This document shows, one piece after another, positions 36,622-47,824 of a stretch of DNA of 64,000 nt. Below the pieces are notes generated by a model that was not told where the DNA came from, made no database searches, and worked only from the letters and a program-made list of their open reading frames with translations. Source of the stretch: Aliidiomarina sp. B3213 (GTDB lineage Bacteria; Pseudomonadota; Gammaproteobacteria; Enterobacterales; Alteromonadaceae). The stretch's first letter is position 1; each line of letters begins with the position of its first letter. The DNA is taken from assembly GCF_003290085.1 (NCBI RefSeq), contig NZ_QMKJ01000001.1:868001-932000 (forward strand), written 5' to 3'. The position numbers were made by a program, and so were the translations under genes.

Positions 36622-37233
36622 GTGCGATTAGCCATTGTAAACACTCGCTGTGCCAACTTAGCTTCGGTGAAATACGCTTTCGAACGATTAGGCGAAACAC
36701 CGGTAGTTACCGCAAACAGTGAGCAACTCAAAAATGCCGAACGCGTTGTACTGCCGGGTGTAGGCACCGCAAGCGAAGCTATGAATGCTTTGCAGGAGCT
36801 AGAATTAATCGGAACTTTAAAGGGTTTAACACAACCCGTGCTGGGTATTTGTTTGGGGATGCAGATTCTGACTGAGCTTTCTTATGAAACCAAACGCAAA
36901 GACTCACGCACAACCATTCCATGTCTCAATGTGATTCCAGCAGAAGTTCAGAAGCTAGCGAACTTAGATAAGCTTCCTCTGCCACATATGGGCTGGAACA
37001 AAACAGAAGTAACAAGTCACCCCTTGTTCAATGGGCTGCAAGACCCCTACTTCTATTATGTTCACAGCTTTGCGGTGCCCGAGACAGGCAATACCATCGC
37101 AAGTTGCGAGTATGGTCAGAAGTTTTCGGCAGCTATCGCAAAAAATAATTTCATGGGTGTTCAATTTCACCCAGAACGCTCTGGTCCTGCGGGCTCAGTC
37201 GTACTTAAGAATTTTATGGAGTTCCCATGTTAA
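36622..37233 (+). CDS. hisH: Imidazole glycerol phosphate synthase glutaminase subunit
   Basis: Class I glutaminase that feeds ammonia to HisF (203 residues). The nucleophile is C77 in LGICLGMQIL, and the rest of the triad is H183 and E185 in FHPERSG. It starts with GTG directly after the hisB stop, with AAAGGAG overlapping the end of hisB. It overlaps hisA by seven bases. Confidence 0.96.
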   Translation: MRLAIVNTRCANLASVKYAFERLGETPVVTANSEQLKNAERVVLPGVGTASEAMNALQELELIGTLKGLTQPVLGICLGMQILTELSYETKRKDSRTTIPCLNVIPAEVQKLANLDKLPLPHMGWNKTEVTSHPLFNGLQDPYFYYVHSFAVPETGNTIASCEYGQKFSAAIAKNNFMGVQFHPERSGPAGSVVLKNFMEFPC

Positions 37234-37964
37234 TACCTGCGCTGGACCTTATTCAGGGGCAAGTTGTTCGGCTTCACCAAGGCGATTTTGAGCAACAAAC
37301 CACTTATCACTCAGACCCTGTCGCTGTTGCTAAAACATATCAACAACAAGGTAGTGAATGGATTCATTTAGTAGATCTAGACGGTGCTAAAAACCCGGAA
37401 CAGAGACAGCTCAGCTTAATCGAGCGTATCGCTCTGGAGTCTGGGCTCAATGTACAAACCGGCGGAGGTATTCGCCAGGAATCAGACCTTACGGGACTCT
37501 TCGAAGCGGGCGTACAGCGTGTAGTTATTGGCTCTCTAGCGGTAACTCAACCAGAGTTGGTTGCCACTTGGATGAACAAATTCGGTCCCGACCGCATAGT
37601 ATTAGCACTCGATATTAATATCGACAGTGACGGTAATAAGTGGCTAGCGACTCATGGTTGGCAGAAGCAATCGTCTACAGCGCTAGAAGATTGCGTGCGC
37701 TTCTTCACTCAAGCCGGGCTCAAACACGTGTTATGTACTGATATAAGCAAAGATGGAACGCTAAAAGGGCCGAACGTTGAATTATACAAAGAATTAAAAG
37801 CACAGTTCCCCAATATTACCTGGCAGGCCTCGGGCGGCGTATCTAGCCTAGACGACTTAGTTGCCTTAAAGCGCGTGAACTGTGACAGCGCGATATTAGG
37901 AAAAGCCTTGTTAACCGGTCAGTTTAATCTTCAGGAGGCACTTTCATGTTGGCGAAACGCATAA
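37227..37964 (+). CDS. hisA: Phosphoribosylformimino-AICAR phosphate isomerase HisA
   Basis: A (beta/alpha)8-barrel isomerase opening the ribose ring of ProFAR to PRFAR (245 residues). The N-terminal [19 protein letters not shown] carries the first catalytic Asp, [11 protein letters not shown] is a phosphate loop, and [14 protein letters not shown] holds the second Asp. It overlaps hisH by 7 and hisF by 19 bases, so translation of HisA and its homologue HisF is coupled. Confidence 0.97.
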   Translation: MLIPALDLIQGQVVRLHQGDFEQQTTYHSDPVAVAKTYQQQGSEWIHLVDLDGAKNPEQRQLSLIERIALESGLNVQTGGGIRQESDLTGLFEAGVQRVVIGSLAVTQPELVATWMNKFGPDRIVLALDINIDSDGNKWLATHGWQKQSSTALEDCVRFFTQAGLKHVLCTDISKDGTLKGPNVELYKELKAQFPNITWQASGGVSSLDDLVALKRVNCDSAILGKALLTGQFNLQEALSCWRNA

Positions 37965-38737
37965 TCCCTTGTCTCGATGTGAAGAACGGACAGGTCGTAA
38001 AAGGTGTTCAGTTTAGAAACCATGAAATCGTTGGAGACATTGTTCCACTTGCCGAGCGTTACGCTCAAGAAGGCGCCGATGAACTTGTCTTCTACGACAT
38101 AACTGCCTCTTCTGACGCACGCGTCGTAGATAAATCATGGGTCAGCAGAGTTGCTCAAGTGATAGATATCCCCTTTACCGTGGCGGGTGGTATTCGAACA
38201 TTGGAACAAGCGAGAGATATTCTGGCTATGGGGGCAGATAAAATTTCGATTAACTCACCAGCCCTAGAGAACCCAGAGCTCATATCTGATCTAGTTGACG
38301 CGTTCGGCCAGCAGTGCATTGTTGTGGGTATAGACAGTCACTTTAATGAAGAGTCTAGCCAATACGAGGTTTATCAATTCACGGGAGATGAAGCAAAGTC
38401 TTCGAAAACCCGCTGGACAACCTCAGAGTGGCTGCAAGAAGTGGTCAGCCGTGGTGCAGGTGAAGTCGTGTTGAACTGCATGAACCAAGATGGAGTTCGC
38501 CAAGGATATGACACCAACCAACTGGAAATAATGAGAGCGCACTGCCCTGTTCCGCTAATTGCCTCAGGAGGCGCAGGGGAGATTCAACACTTCATCGATG
38601 TATTTGCGCAAGCTCATGTGGACGGTGCGCTTGCAGCGTCTGTATTCCACAAAAACATTATTGAGATCGACGAATTAAAAGAACAGCTTGGACAAGCAGG
38701 TATTACGGTAAGGCCAAAGGAGACAGCATTGCTATGA
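37946..38737 (+). CDS. hisF: Imidazole glycerol phosphate synthase cyclase subunit HisF
   Basis: Barrel subunit that uses ammonia from HisH to make IGP and AICAR (263 residues). [19 protein letters not shown] holds the first catalytic Asp, ITASSDAR and [11 protein letters not shown] follow, and [13 protein letters not shown] gives the second Asp. [11 protein letters not shown] is the C-terminal phosphate site. It is slightly longer than the usual 255-258 residues because of a short insert near residue 155 ([11 protein letters not shown]). It overlaps hisIE by four bases. Confidence 0.97.
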   Translation: MLAKRIIPCLDVKNGQVVKGVQFRNHEIVGDIVPLAERYAQEGADELVFYDITASSDARVVDKSWVSRVAQVIDIPFTVAGGIRTLEQARDILAMGADKISINSPALENPELISDLVDAFGQQCIVVGIDSHFNEESSQYEVYQFTGDEAKSSKTRWTTSEWLQEVVSRGAGEVVLNCMNQDGVRQGYDTNQLEIMRAHCPVPLIASGGAGEIQHFIDVFAQAHVDGALAASVFHKNIIEIDELKEQLGQAGITVRPKETALL

Positions 38738-39363
38738 AAATCACTCAACAGAGCCAAATCAACGAGTTGTCTTGGAGTAAAGTGGACAACCTGATGCCGT
38801 GCATTGTGCAGGATCAGTTCAGCGGTGAAGTTCTTATGCAAGGATATATGAGTCCGGAAGCGTTGGAAAAATCGCTAGAGACAGGCTTAGTGACCTTTTA
38901 TAGTCGTAGTAAGAGCCGCCTGTGGACTAAGGGAGAGAGCTCTAATCACACACTAGAATGGAGCAGTATTGCTGCCGACTGCGATCTCGACTCATTGTTG
39001 GTTTTAGCCAAACCGAATGGGCCGACATGCCACACAGGCTCCACAACCTGTTGGTCAGAGTCTGAGAGTCCTAGTGTGGCGGAATTAGCAGCACTTACCC
39101 GCACCATTCAGTCGCGAGCGAAAGAATCAAACACTGAAAAAAGCTACACTGCGTCGTTGTTAGAAAGCGGCGTACGCCGGTGCGCTCAGAAAGTCGGCGA
39201 GGAAGGCGTCGAGGTGGCTTTAGCAGCAGTAGCGCAAGACGACCAAGCGCTATTAAATGAAAGTGCAGATCTAATATATCACCTACTTGTCGTATTAGAG
39301 GCGCGAGAGCTGAGTCTCGCAGACGTGATCAACGTATTAAAGGCACGAAAAGGTTCAAACTAA
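38734..39363 (+). CDS. hisIE: Bifunctional phosphoribosyl-AMP cyclohydrolase/phosphoribosyl-ATP pyrophosphatase
   Basis: Fusion enzyme of steps two and three (209 residues). Residues 1-110 are the cyclohydrolase, with [27 protein letters not shown] and the metal site DCDLDSLL plus [12 protein letters not shown]. Residues 115-209 are the pyrophosphatase, with [18 protein letters not shown] and [14 protein letters not shown]. Last gene of the operon. Its TAA overlaps the TAG of the convergent gene, leaving no room for a terminator. Confidence 0.96.
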   Translation: MKITQQSQINELSWSKVDNLMPCIVQDQFSGEVLMQGYMSPEALEKSLETGLVTFYSRSKSRLWTKGESSNHTLEWSSIAADCDLDSLLVLAKPNGPTCHTGSTTCWSESESPSVAELAALTRTIQSRAKESNTEKSYTASLLESGVRRCAQKVGEEGVEVALAAVAQDDQALLNESADLIYHLLVVLEARELSLADVINVLKARKGSN

Positions 39364-39869
39364 GTACAGCGACATGCTTTGACATTGCCGTTTAGCCAAA
39401 GCATGTCCGTTTGTTGCGATTCTGCAGACGCGAGTACTTCGGGAATAAAACTGTTGTTTGCGGAACATAGTGGGCCGGAAGCATACGGCCCGGCATAACG
39501 CGCCCGCAGCCTTGTGTCATTCATTTGCGCCATAACTAACATCGGAGCAGCGGGAACTTGCAATCCTAGCTCTCTAGCTTGCTCTTCGGTGAGTGTTAAA
39601 TGCGTTACGTTTGCAGGCCATTCCACAGTTTGTTGATGCCTGTCTGCTAGAATGTTACACCGACAATTAGGCTTTCGAATATGAACAACAAGCCAGCCTT
39701 GGTCTTCTGTTGGCTCTAATTGCTCTAAAGGAAAGGAAGTTTGTCCGAGCCAAACCGAACCCTCATCAAAGTAACCAAAGTCTGAGAGTGCCCAAAAATA
39801 TAAGCCCGCTGAGGTTACTCCTACCCAAAGCACGAATACTAAAATGATTTTCTTAGGCATGCTTTTCAA
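39360..39869 (-). CDS. Membrane-anchored thioredoxin-fold-like protein (DUF6436-like)
   Basis: A 169-residue protein with one N-terminal hydrophobic helix (about residues 5-28), so probably periplasmic and anchored. [18 protein letters not shown] resembles a thioredoxin-fold strand followed by a CxC motif. Further cysteines occur in GPLCSANN and in the C-terminal VKACRCT. It resembles, from memory, the DUF6436 family of Alteromonadales; I cannot verify this. It overlaps the upstream chemoreceptor gene by 17 bases and converges on hisIE. Confidence 0.6.
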   Translation of the reverse strand: MKSMPKKIILVFVLWVGVTSAGLYFWALSDFGYFDEGSVWLGQTSFPLEQLEPTEDQGWLVVHIRKPNCRCNILADRHQQTVEWPANVTHLTLTEEQARELGLQVPAAPMLVMAQMNDTRLRARYAGPYASGPLCSANNSFIPEVLASAESQQTDMLWLNGNVKACRCT

Positions 39870-41352
39870 ACTTGAACGTTGCAGCCTTGGCTTTTAGGTT
39901 TTCGGTTAAGTCATGAAGACGGTCTGAGATTTGGCTGAGTTCATTTGACTGTTCAACTTGCTCAGACGCCATATCACTAAGAGTACTTGTACTCTCCGTA
40001 ATCTCGCTACTCGCTTGTCTTTGATGACTGACTGCGCCAGTAATTTCATTTACGAATCTGGTGAGCCTTTCCGCCTCAGATGTGATTTCTACAAGCAATT
40101 GCTCACTCGAACCCGCTGCCGCAGAGGCATGCTGTACTACTTCTAAACTCTCAGAAACCGCTTTAACAGATTCTTGGCTAGACGATGTTAAGCGCCCAAT
40201 AGTTTTTTGTATCTTTTCGGTAGAACCTTGAGTTTTACTGGCGAGCACACGAACTTCGTCTGCTACCACTGCAAATCCGCGACCCGACTCCCCTGCTCGC
40301 GCAGCTTCAATTGCAGCGTTCAACGCAAGTAAATTAGTTTGCTCTGCTATCGTGTCGATAACTTCCAAAACGGTTTGTATTTCTTCTGCTGCCGCAGCCA
40401 TGTCTGCCACTTTGGTTTTCGACGTTTCCAGCTTGCTTACTAAGTCTGTAACCTTTTCCCTAGTTTCGGACACAGCACTTTGCCCTTGGACAGCCAATTC
40501 ACCGGAACGCTCTGCAGTTCTTAACACATCTTTTGAGCGATCTTCGGTTTCGGAAATAGAATGCGTGTTTTCTTCCACCGCTGAGGCTATACGACGCACC
40601 TCATTTGTTTGTCGCTCAATACCTTGGTTGAGCTGTTCGCTCTGAGAAACCAGACGCTCTGAAATCTCCGCATTGCTATCTATAGTGGCGGAAACAGTCA
40701 CTAAACTCGATTCGATAACGTCTAGAACACCATTAAATTTGTCTATTAATGGCGATTTCACATGATTAGCGCGTACCGACAAATTAATCTCGCCTCTCTC
40801 GTTCACTAACGCATCCGTAACATTGAAGAATGATTGGCTTACTTTAGCTTCACGAAGACTTCTGCGGCTAATTACAATCAGGACTGCTGACTCAATCACT
40901 ACATACAGAGCGTGCAATAGAATAATCGGGATCGTTGCATGATCCATAGGTACGAGGTAAACCCCTACGCCACTAGTTTGCAAATACATGAATAACAAGT
41001 GGTGCACGGCTATAGTCGCCGCAGCAACCGCTACAACTACCCAGTCACGAAACACAATGAGTATCGCCAGCAATACAAAGATGCCGAAGTGAACCTCAAT
41101 AAAACCAAGTGACTGGTGAATATGGAGTGCCGCGAAAAACATATAGGCAACGCCATAAGAAATACGAGAAACCGGATGGTCGCCTAACGTGCGATACAAC
41201 CAAGCAGGGACGACTACAGCAGGTACGCCAATAACTAGTGCCGGGATAAGGCTTTGGTAAACCATGCCTAGCACAATTGAAACCGCTAGGAGCAATATGT
41301 TTATCAGAAAAGAGAGTTGAAAGGCGTTTTCTCGAAAAGATAACTGCTGCAT
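39853..41352 (-). CDS. Methyl-accepting chemotaxis protein with multi-helix membrane sensor
   Basis: A 499-residue chemoreceptor. Residues 1-170 contain five to six hydrophobic helices and no sizeable periplasmic domain; [17 protein letters not shown] and [11 protein letters not shown] contain histidines inside or near helices. The signalling tip [24 protein letters not shown] (in part) and [15 protein letters not shown] are canonical. A standard HAMP domain is not obvious. The ligand is unknown; the membrane-embedded sensor suggests an energy- or redox-related or hydrophobic signal. It overlaps the following small gene. Confidence 0.9.
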   Translation of the reverse strand: MQQLSFRENAFQLSFLINILLLAVSIVLGMVYQSLIPALVIGVPAVVVPAWLYRTLGDHPVSRISYGVAYMFFAALHIHQSLGFIEVHFGIFVLLAILIVFRDWVVVAVAAATIAVHHLLFMYLQTSGVGVYLVPMDHATIPIILLHALYVVIESAVLIVISRRSLREAKVSQSFFNVTDALVNERGEINLSVRANHVKSPLIDKFNGVLDVIESSLVTVSATIDSNAEISERLVSQSEQLNQGIERQTNEVRRIASAVEENTHSISETEDRSKDVLRTAERSGELAVQGQSAVSETREKVTDLVSKLETSKTKVADMAAAAEEIQTVLEVIDTIAEQTNLLALNAAIEAARAGESGRGFAVVADEVRVLASKTQGSTEKIQKTIGRLTSSSQESVKAVSESLEVVQHASAAAGSSEQLLVEITSEAERLTRFVNEITGAVSHQRQASSEITESTSTLSDMASEQVEQSNELSQISDRLHDLTENLKAKAATFKFEKHA

Positions 41353-41437
41353 AGATTAACCAACTTAGAAATGATGGTTAATAATACAACTGAATCGAAC
41401 TTCTAGATCACTCAATCGATTCAATTATTGATCAAGA

Positions 41438-42787
41438 TCAAACGGTTGATATGTAAGCTTTGTGTACTCGCAGTAACCTTAGAGTGAGTAGTACAGCTGC
41501 GACGCTTAAACCACTAATAAAACCAATCCAAAAACCTGCTGCGCCCATGGCGGGTACAATCCAGTCTGTCAGCGCGAATATGGCTCCAATCGTAAGACCC
41601 AAGGGCCAATATGCAACGAGAGTAATAATCATCGGCATACGTGTATCTTTATAACCTCGTAATGCCCCCATAGACAGTGCTTGGAAGGTATCTGAAACAG
41701 TAAATATTGCAGCTAATCCAAGTAACTGGGCAGCTAATACAATGACCTCTTGGTTGCTGGTGTATAGTCGTGCCAAGAAGCTTCCCCCTAACCACATGCC
41801 CAAGCCATTTACCGTTGCAAACGAGAGTCCTACAACGAGCGCTAATTTGTACGCACCGATAGCATCTTGGTATTGTTTCGCGCCTAACGCGAAACCCACA
41901 CGAAGCGTTATCGCCATACTCAGGCTTAAAGGGAACATGTAAACAATTGAAGTAATACTTAAGGCTATTTGATGGCCTGAAACCATAATTTCACCCAGCG
42001 GGGCAATAAGAATGGCTACCGCTGCAAACAGGCTAGTTTCAAAAAACAGCGACATAGAAATGGGCGTTCCTATGCGTAGAAAATACATAACTTCATCCCA
42101 ATCTGGTCGATAAAATCGCCGAAAAGGACGCATCTCTCTGTACCGAATCGCGGTCATTACATAGATTAGGAACGAAATTGCCATTGCCCAGAGGACAATA
42201 GCCGATGCTAAACCCGCTCCTGCTCCACCTAAAGCCGGCATACCTAATTTGCCATAAATGAAAATATAATTTACCGGAATATTGACCAGTAATCCGATAA
42301 CGCCAATTACCAACGAAGGCATGGTGTGAGACACACCTTCACAATAGTTCCTGAGCACAACATAAAGAACAAACGCAGGAAGTCCCCAGAAAATGAAGTT
42401 TAGATACTTCAACGTCATTGCTCTAAACTCAGGCGTAATCGTCATCAGCTCCAAAAACTGTGGCGCAAAATAGAGTAAACCGCCGGTAAGGAATGCCGCG
42501 ACAATGCAGGTATACAGAGACTGTTGCAAGTATCTTGGCATTGCAGCTAAGTCATTTTCCCCATGAGCATGGGAAATTACAGGAGCAAGTGCTAAACCGA
42601 GACCAAAGACAAGTAACGTGAGAGGTGTCCAGATCGCCGAACCTACCGCGACGGCAGCCAGGTCGGTTGCCCCCACTCTTCCCGCCATTAAAGTATCCAC
42701 AACGCCCATCATCATATGGGTAAGTTGGGCTATAAGAATAGGGCCGGTAAGCTTGAGTAAACGGTTAAGCTCGCTTTGAATTTTCAT
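41438..42787 (-). CDS. NorM-like MATE efflux transporter
   Basis: A 449-residue, 12-helix transporter. GPILIAQLTHMMMGVVDTLM and AGRVGATDLAAVAVGSAIW (in part) in helices 1-2 match the NorM subgroup of Na+-driven multidrug exporters, and the second half repeats the fold. Its start codon overlaps the stop of the upstream alpha/beta hydrolase by one base, so the pair is co-translated. Substrate unknown. Confidence 0.88.
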   Translation of the reverse strand: MKIQSELNRLLKLTGPILIAQLTHMMMGVVDTLMAGRVGATDLAAVAVGSAIWTPLTLLVFGLGLALAPVISHAHGENDLAAMPRYLQQSLYTCIVAAFLTGGLLYFAPQFLELMTITPEFRAMTLKYLNFIFWGLPAFVLYVVLRNYCEGVSHTMPSLVIGVIGLLVNIPVNYIFIYGKLGMPALGGAGAGLASAIVLWAMAISFLIYVMTAIRYREMRPFRRFYRPDWDEVMYFLRIGTPISMSLFFETSLFAAVAILIAPLGEIMVSGHQIALSITSIVYMFPLSLSMAITLRVGFALGAKQYQDAIGAYKLALVVGLSFATVNGLGMWLGGSFLARLYTSNQEVIVLAAQLLGLAAIFTVSDTFQALSMGALRGYKDTRMPMIITLVAYWPLGLTIGAIFALTDWIVPAMGAAGFWIGFISGLSVAAVLLTLRLLRVHKAYISTV

Positions 42788-43539
42788 TACTTGGAGACCA
42801 ATCGCATTACCGCTCGCTTTAATTTAGGCATAACGAGCTCAGCGTGTGTAATAGGTCCCATATGACCTGCGTCAACTTCCTCAGAGGTCGCATTTGGAAG
42901 CGTATTTTTCAGTAACCGAGCAACCTCTTGGCTCGAATGAGGAGAGTGATGACCCGAGAACAATACGACCGGACAACTCAACTGACCATAATCCTCTAGA
43001 GTCGTTGGTTGGTTAATTAGGGCATCAAAGTCTAGGTTTACTTTTTGGTGTTGTCTTATCATCAGCCTCTGAATGGGCTCAGGTAAACCCGCGAAGTAGC
43101 CCGGAGTGTTCCAATAGTCAACAAAATGTCCGCAAGCCTGTTCAATAGACAGTTCTTCCATAGCAGTAGCTACACTTACAATTTCATTATGAGCTTCTGA
43201 GCCGTCAGTTAGGGTATGAAACGAAACAGGCTCGTACAATACTAAGCCCTTAACAAGCTCTTGGAAATGTAGAGCTATATTAAGTGCTAAGGCGCCGCCA
43301 TAAGAATGTCCAACAAGCACAAAAGGCTTTTGCTCGAACATGTAGCCTTGGTCTTGTAACGCCGAAATTTCGTGAGCAAACCGGAAGGGTTGTGAGGGTA
43401 GTGGATGACCGGCGAACTTACCGTATCCAATCAAATCTGGAGTTGCTAACTCCAGATTCTCTTGTGCAAGTGATTTTGCTAACCCTCGCCACTGACTTCC
43501 ACGGCTTTGTGAGCTGTGCAGGGCGACGATATCTTTCAT
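42787..43539 (-). CDS. Alpha/beta hydrolase
   Basis: A 250-residue cytoplasmic hydrolase. VALHSSQSRGSQWRGLAKSLA is the oxyanion region, VLVGHSYGGALALNIAL holds the nucleophile serine, and DAGHMGPITH the catalytic histidine. It is not closely similar to the hydrolase at 25019. It lies three bases after the MAPEG gene and overlaps the MATE gene, giving a MAPEG-hydrolase-exporter string that could form a detoxification unit. Substrate unknown. Confidence 0.82.
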   Translation of the reverse strand: MKDIVALHSSQSRGSQWRGLAKSLAQENLELATPDLIGYGKFAGHPLPSQPFRFAHEISALQDQGYMFEQKPFVLVGHSYGGALALNIALHFQELVKGLVLYEPVSFHTLTDGSEAHNEIVSVATAMEELSIEQACGHFVDYWNTPGYFAGLPEPIQRLMIRQHQKVNLDFDALINQPTTLEDYGQLSCPVVLFSGHHSPHSSQEVARLLKNTLPNATSEEVDAGHMGPITHAELVMPKLKRAVMRLVSK

Positions 43540-43542
43540 AAC

Positions 43543-43935
43543 TTAGTGACCGATAACCGCACCAATCAAAAAGCCTGACTGAAGCAATAACACCGCAAAT
43601 GTGCCTGCTACACCGATAGTGCGGTAAATACTTGTTCCTGCCGACTTCGTCAAGCCAATCGCATGGCTGATGCGTGCTACGAATAGCAGTCCACCTAGTC
43701 CATGAAGCAACTGAGGTGATGCACCAGCCAACTCCATTAGCGCGAGTAAAATTAGACAGAACGGTACGAACTCTACAAAGTTTCCGTGTACACGTACCGC
43801 AATCTCTAAAGATTTTGCTTCACCCGTTCCAATACCTACTCTATGAATCCAACGCTCGCGAATAATGCGAACACTTAGAACAATCAAAAGGAGCGCAAGA
43901 AGACCTGCATATAAACTCGTAACGGGTAAAAACAT
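43543..43935 (-). CDS. MAPEG family membrane protein
   Basis: A 130-residue four-helix membrane protein. AVRVHGNFVEFVPFCLILLALMELAG is the MAPEG core, shown here in part as AVRVHGNFVEFVPF, with the conserved Asn and Glu. Families of this type include glutathione-dependent transferases and peroxidases. It is followed by a hydrolase and a multidrug exporter and preceded by adk after nine bases. Confidence 0.85.
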   Translation of the reverse strand: MFLPVTSLYAGLLALLLIVLSVRIIRERWIHRVGIGTGEAKSLEIAVRVHGNFVEFVPFCLILLALMELAGASPQLLHGLGGLLFVARISHAIGLTKSAGTSIYRTIGVAGTFAVLLLQSGFLIGAVIGH

Positions 43936-43944
43936 AGGGACCTC

Positions 43945-44610
<666 letters not shown>

Positions 44611-44761
44611 TTATTGGCAATTTAGAATATGCCAACTTTACCCGATACAGGCTTTAAGGGCAATCAAAGCTAGACCATAGTAGAACAACTCTAACCAGTT
44701 ACAGGTATGCTTTTGCGGTAAGTTTTGGTCTAATAACGAAAAACCTTATTGGAGAAAAATA

Positions 44762-45247
44762 ATGCCTAGTTTCGACATCGTTTCTGAAATCGATCAGGTT
44801 GAATTAAAAAACACCGTAGACAACGCTCAACGCGAACTTGGAACACGTTTCGACTTTCGAAATGTAGAGGCTTCTTTTGAGCTTAACGACTTAACTGTGG
44901 TTCTATCTACAGAGTCTGATTTTCAAATCCAACAAATGGTAGAAATTCTACGTAACAACGCCACTCGACGGGGGATTTCGTTATCTGGCACAGAGATGGA
45001 CGACGAACCTACCCATAGTGGTAAAACCTATTCACTTCGCATTACGTTCAAGCAAGGCATAGACAGTGTTCTAGCAAAGAAAATTGTGAAAATGGTGAAG
45101 GAAAGTAAATTGAAAGTTCAGGCCAGTATACAAGGCGAGAAAGTACGAATTACTGGGAAGAAACGAGATGATTTACAACAAACTATCGCACTCATGAAAG
45201 CTTCTGATATTGAGCTACCTCTACAATACGAAAATTTCCGAGACTAA
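44762..45247 (+). CDS. yajQ: YajQ family nucleotide-binding protein
   Basis: A 161-residue protein of the YajQ family, described in related bacteria as a cyclic di-GMP-binding effector. PSFDIVSEIDQVELKNTVDNA is the N-terminal signature (shown in part), with ELGTRFDFRN and a C-terminal VRITGKKRDDLQQTIALMK. A good ribosome site (TTGGAG) precedes the ATG. It is followed by a bidirectional terminator shared with rplQ. Confidence 0.94.
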   Translation: MPSFDIVSEIDQVELKNTVDNAQRELGTRFDFRNVEASFELNDLTVVLSTESDFQIQQMVEILRNNATRRGISLSGTEMDDEPTHSGKTYSLRITFKQGIDSVLAKKIVKMVKESKLKVQASIQGEKVRITGKKRDDLQQTIALMKASDIELPLQYENFRD

Positions 45248-45260
45248 GAGCATTAAAAAC

Positions 45261-45290
45261 AAAAAACGGAGCACTAGGCTCCGTTTTTTA
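45261..45290. terminator. Bidirectional terminator, yajQ and the alpha operon
   Basis: AAAACGGAGC and GCTCCGTTTT pair around a small loop, with an A-run on the left and T-run on the right. It ends yajQ on the plus strand and rplQ, the last gene of the ribosomal cluster, on the minus strand. Confidence 0.9.
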
Positions 45291-45307
45291 TTTATTGCGA
45301 GAAACTT

Positions 45308-45706
45308 TTACTCTTCAGTAACTGCTTCTTCTGCAACTTCTTCGTTTACTGGACGATCAACCAATTCAACGAAAGCCATTGGCGCATTGTCACCAGCACG
45401 GAAACCGCACTTCAGAATGCGAGTGTATCCACCCGGACGCTCTGAGTAACGAGGACCTAGCTCGTTGAACAATTTACCTACGACTTCTTTGTCGCGAGTG
45501 CGAGCAAATGCCAAACGGCGGTTTGCTACGCTGTCTTGTTTAGCCATTGTGATTAACGGCTCGATTACGCGACGCAGCTCTTTAGCCTTTGGCAAAGTGG
45601 TTTTGATCACTTCGTGACGAACCAATGAACTTGCCATGTTGCTAAACATCGCTTTGCGATGGCTGCTGTTGCGGTTAAGTTGACGACCACTCTTACGATG
45701 GCGCAT
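45308..45706 (-). CDS. rplQ: 50S ribosomal protein L17
   Basis: Large-subunit protein at the peptide exit region (132 residues). [20 protein letters not shown] is the universal N-terminus, and [20 protein letters not shown] the conserved centre. The tail after residue 118 is acidic. Last gene of the alpha operon, 50 bases after rpoA. Confidence 0.97.
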   Translation of the reverse strand: MRHRKSGRQLNRNSSHRKAMFSNMASSLVRHEVIKTTLPKAKELRRVIEPLITMAKQDSVANRRLAFARTRDKEVVGKLFNELGPRYSERPGGYTRILKCGFRAGDNAPMAFVELVDRPVNEEVAEEAVTEE

Positions 45707-45756
45707 ACCAAATACCCTTCTAAGTAAAACTCTTACCGAGGTGACTAGACAACGAC

Positions 45757-46746
45757 TTAGTCGTTGTCGATTAAGCTAGCTGGTGGCCAGTTCTCTAGGC
45801 GCATACCTAAAGACAAACCACGTGACGCTAGAACGTCTTTAATCTCTGTCAACGATTTCTTACCAAGGTTAGGAGTTTTCAACAACTCAACCTCAGTACG
45901 TTGAACCAAGTCACCAATATACTGAATCGCTTCTGCTTTCAGACAGTTTGCAGAACGTACAGTCAGCTCAAGATCATCCACCGGACGCAACAGAATCGGA
46001 TCAAACTCCGGCTTCTCTTCTTTCTCTTCCGGTTCACTTACATCGCGTAATTCCACGAACGCTTCTAGCTGTTCAGCTAGAATTGTAGCGGCACGACGAA
46101 TCGCTTCTTCTGGATCTAGCGTACCGTTAGTTTCCATATCGATAACTAACTTGTCCAAATCCGTTCTTTGTTCCACACGAGCTGAATCAACAGTGTATGC
46201 AATTCGCTCAACTGGACTGAAAGAAGCGTCTACCAAAAGACTACCGATGGTACGGTCTTCGTCTTCATTCTGCTGACGTGCGTTTGCAGGGACGTAACCA
46301 CGACCGCGTTCAACCTTAATCTCCATCTTAAGCTCTACGTCGCCAGTCAATGTACAGATTAAGTGATCGGGGTTAGCGATCTCTACATCACCGTCAGTAG
46401 TGATGTCACCTGCTGTTACTGCGCCTGAGCCAGACTTTGATAAAGTTAACGTAGCTTCGTCTTTGCCGTGTAAATTTACAGCGAGACCTTTCAGGTTGAG
46501 CAGGATTTCAATGATGTCTTCCTGGACACCTTCTTTCGTGCTGTACTCATGCTCTACACCGTCAATTTGAACTTCAGTGACGGCACATCCCGGCATTGAA
46601 GATAACAAGATACGGCGAAGCGCATTGCCCAGCGTATGACCAAATCCACGCTCCAACGGCTCCAAAGTCACTTTGGCGCGGTTGTTGCTGATTTGCTCGA
46701 TATCAACGAGCCGTGGTTTCAGAAATTCGGTTACAGAACCCTGCAT
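45757..46746 (-). CDS. rpoA: RNA polymerase alpha subunit
   Basis: Core RNA polymerase assembly subunit (329 residues). The N-terminal domain (1-235) has [20 protein letters not shown], which dimerises and binds beta and beta'. A flexible linker rich in Glu follows, then the C-terminal domain with [18 protein letters not shown] and [19 protein letters not shown], which binds UP elements and activators. Key residue R in VRSANCLK is present. It lies between rpsD and rplQ as in E. coli. Confidence 0.98.
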   Translation of the reverse strand: MQGSVTEFLKPRLVDIEQISNNRAKVTLEPLERGFGHTLGNALRRILLSSMPGCAVTEVQIDGVEHEYSTKEGVQEDIIEILLNLKGLAVNLHGKDEATLTLSKSGSGAVTAGDITTDGDVEIANPDHLICTLTGDVELKMEIKVERGRGYVPANARQQNEDEDRTIGSLLVDASFSPVERIAYTVDSARVEQRTDLDKLVIDMETNGTLDPEEAIRRAATILAEQLEAFVELRDVSEPEEKEEKPEFDPILLRPVDDLELTVRSANCLKAEAIQYIGDLVQRTEVELLKTPNLGKKSLTEIKDVLASRGLSLGMRLENWPPASLIDND

Positions 46747-46771
46747 TATGTCCTCTCTTTATGCTGAGGCC

Positions 46772-47392
46772 TTACTTCGAGTAAAGCTCTACGATCAACT
46801 GTTCGTTAATATCTGCAGATAGGTCAGACCGCTCTGGATCACGTTTGAAGATACCTTTCATTTCTTTGGTATCAACTTCGACCCAAGTCGGCTTTTCACG
46901 TTGCTCTGCTAATTCGAGTGCAGCAATGATACGTGCTTGTTTCTTTGCTTTTTCACGAACGCTAACTTCGTCTTCAGCCTTCACTTGGAATGAAGGGATA
47001 TTCACAACGCGACCATTCACCACAATACCTTTGTGGCTCACCAGCTGACGTGCTTCCGCACGAGTTGATGCAAAGCCCATCCGGTATACTACGTTATCTA
47101 AACGACCTTCAAGAAGCTGTAACAAGTTTTCACCTGTGTTGCCCTTGATACGTGCCGCTTCTTTGTAGTAGTTGCGGAATTGCTTTTCAAGTATGCCGAA
47201 CATACGACGTACTTTTTGTTTTTCACGTAACTGAACACCGTAATCAGACAAGCGACCACGACGTGCGCCGTGCTGTCCTGGTGCGGTTTCCAGTTTACAC
47301 TTGGAATCTATAGCGCGGACGCCACTTTTAAGGAACAAGTCAGTTCCTTCGCGACGACTGAGCTTGAGTTTTGGACCCAAATATCTAGCCAT
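46772..47392 (-). CDS. rpsD: 30S ribosomal protein S4
   Basis: Primary 16S rRNA binder and mRNA-entry protein (206 residues). [18 protein letters not shown] and [21 protein letters not shown] (in part) with the S4 domain [17 protein letters not shown] are seen. S4 is the autogenous repressor of the alpha operon in E. coli; a matching target structure is present before rpsM at 48179-48245. Confidence 0.98.
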   Translation of the reverse strand: MARYLGPKLKLSRREGTDLFLKSGVRAIDSKCKLETAPGQHGARRGRLSDYGVQLREKQKVRRMFGILEKQFRNYYKEAARIKGNTGENLLQLLEGRLDNVVYRMGFASTRAEARQLVSHKGIVVNGRVVNIPSFQVKAEDEVSVREKAKKQARIIAALELAEQREKPTWVEVDTKEMKGIFKRDPERSDLSADINEQLIVELYSK

Positions 47393-47422
47393 GTTCTTTC
47401 TCCAACTATCGTATCACGCCAA

Positions 47423-47812
47423 TTAAACGCGACGTTTTTTAGGCGGACGACAACCGTTGTGAGGAATCGGTGTCACATCGGTAATGTTCGTAATTTTGTA
47501 ACCCACAGCGTTCAAAGCGCGAATTGATGATTCACGACCTGGCCCTGGACCTTTAACAAACACTTCCAAGTTCTTTAATCCGTATTCCTTCGCCATTTCA
47601 CCTGCACGTTCTGCTGCTACCTGAGCTGCGAACGGCGTAGACTTACGCGAACCGCGGAAGCCAGACCCACCAGAAGTTGCCCACGAAAGAGCGTTACCTT
47701 GACGGTCAGTAATAGTGATAATGGTGTTGTTGAAAGACGCATGGATGTGCGCCATTCCGTCGGTTACCTGCTTTTTAACGCGCTTCCGAGTGCGAGTAGG
47801 TGTTTTAGCCAT
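47423..47812 (-). CDS. rpsK: 30S ribosomal protein S11
   Basis: Platform protein of the small subunit (129 residues). [19 protein letters not shown] and [19 protein letters not shown] are universal S11 blocks, and the basic C-terminus ends [12 protein letters not shown]. Second gene of the alpha operon, 12 bases after rpsM. Confidence 0.98.
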   Translation of the reverse strand: MAKTPTRTRKRVKKQVTDGMAHIHASFNNTIITITDRQGNALSWATSGGSGFRGSRKSTPFAAQVAAERAGEMAKEYGLKNLEVFVKGPGPGRESSIRALNAVGYKITNITDVTPIPHNGCRPPKKRRV

Positions 47813-47824
47813 TGCCTATTCTCC

